DNA of 64,000 bases from Sipunculus nudus. Its lineage: Eukaryota > Annelida > Sipuncula > Golfingiida > Sipunculidae. A program made the position numbers and the translations under genes. The first letter of the stretch is position 1. Each line of letters begins with the position of its first letter. The notes under the pieces are model-generated. The model was given only the letters and a program-made list of their open reading frames with translations, had not been told where the DNA came from and searched no databases. Positions 63,366 through 64,000 of this stretch are shown here, in pieces. The DNA lies in assembly GCA_026874595.1 (NCBI GenBank), contig CM049310.1, positions 9,550,001-9,614,000 of the forward strand, given 5' to 3'.

Positions 63366-64000
63366 GAATTCATAGTTGGAGAAAGCATAATTTTATGGAT
63401 GAATGGTGTGAAAATTGTTTATTAGCAGAGCATGAATCTAATCATAGTGAAATTGTTGTGATAAAAGATTTATCTAAATTATTACATCTAATGTTGATAG
63501 TGTACATGACAGATGAGGTGTAAACCAGTTACAGAATCAGAAAATGTAATAATATTATCTTTATGTCCTCATGTTTGGCTTTCCAGGAAGATTTCATCAT
63601 AGTTTGTGCATACATGTATTGTTTGCATTATGATACCCAGAAACTGGCAGTGTTAATTGGGAAGTAAGACATAATTAATATGATATATATGCATTGTGTG
63701 TTTGATAATAACTATTAGATAAAATAAAAAAAAGCTGCATCTGCACAGTATTTTTAGGGAATATTTGTATAACAGTATATAATTAATGTATATAAATATG
63801 CACATCTTGTTATATTACTTTTATATGAAAGCATGAAAATACAATGGTGCTGATGCTTCCCACCAGGTGTCTCTGCATGTATTCTCTTTGTAAATATGAC
63901 ATGAATATTCTAGATTTGTACAGGAATATGCCCAGCATTATACGAAACAAAAACATATTTGTGTACATTTTGTACAGTTTTTTTCTGGGGGAGTAACAAG
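63366..64000. other. 3' flank, nothing recognised
   Basis: AT-rich sequence without open frames, repeats or RNA genes that I can support. Confidence 0.6.

Overview
The window is eukaryotic DNA with spliced genes. It is AT-rich and packed with interspersed and tandem repeats. Repeat families carrying (TCCGTC)n tracts behind a terminal palindrome are familiar from bivalve and other lophotrochozoan genomes, so a bivalve-like mollusc is the best guess. That is inference, and no species is claimed.

One gene fills most of the window on the + strand: an organic anion transporting polypeptide (OATP, SLCO superfamily) closest in my recognition to the SLCO4A1 type. Twelve constitutive coding exons (ATG at 8061, stop at 60879-60881) join in phase into 696 codons. 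A 75-nt cassette exon at 25140-25214 would raise this to 721. The product has 12 predicted membrane spans, the OATP signature around GAWW, and a ten-cysteine Kazal-like extracellular loop. A 5' UTR exon probably starts at 7447. The 3' UTR has candidate poly(A) signals at 61491 and 63360.

The gene shows three signs of exon turnover. The cassette exon is a diverged duplicate of the start of the next exon (shared RVSETY). A dead copy of the GAWW exon lies 1.46 kb upstream of the live one, at 15784. A possible 6-nt microexon lies at 19448.

The introns hold the mobile DNA. At least three repeat families share one architecture: a 5' terminal motif, a (TCCGTC)n microsatellite, a tandem core, the inverse of the 5' motif near the 3' end, a short 3' hairpin, and insertion at a T|T step without target duplication. 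This matches Helentron-type elements and their non-autonomous HINE derivatives. They are heavily nested (A contains C contains D in intron 5; H contains B contains two A copies in intron 9; B contains E contains B in intron 10). Cut-and-paste elements with visible ends and target duplications are a pogo/Tigger element (25711-26799, TA), a Harbinger-like element (22150-23740, CAG) and a hAT-type MITE nested inside it (22812-23210, 8-bp duplication). A fold-back element and two tRNA-derived SINE copies complete the picture.

Region by region: 1-7094 repeats; 7095-8285 gene 5' end; 8286-37 kb exons 1-5 with transposon-rich introns; 38.0-41.0 kb a compact exon cluster (6-9); 41.0-52.9 kb an intron that is nearly one nested element; 52.9-60.9 kb the last exons; 60.9-64 kb 3' UTR and flank.
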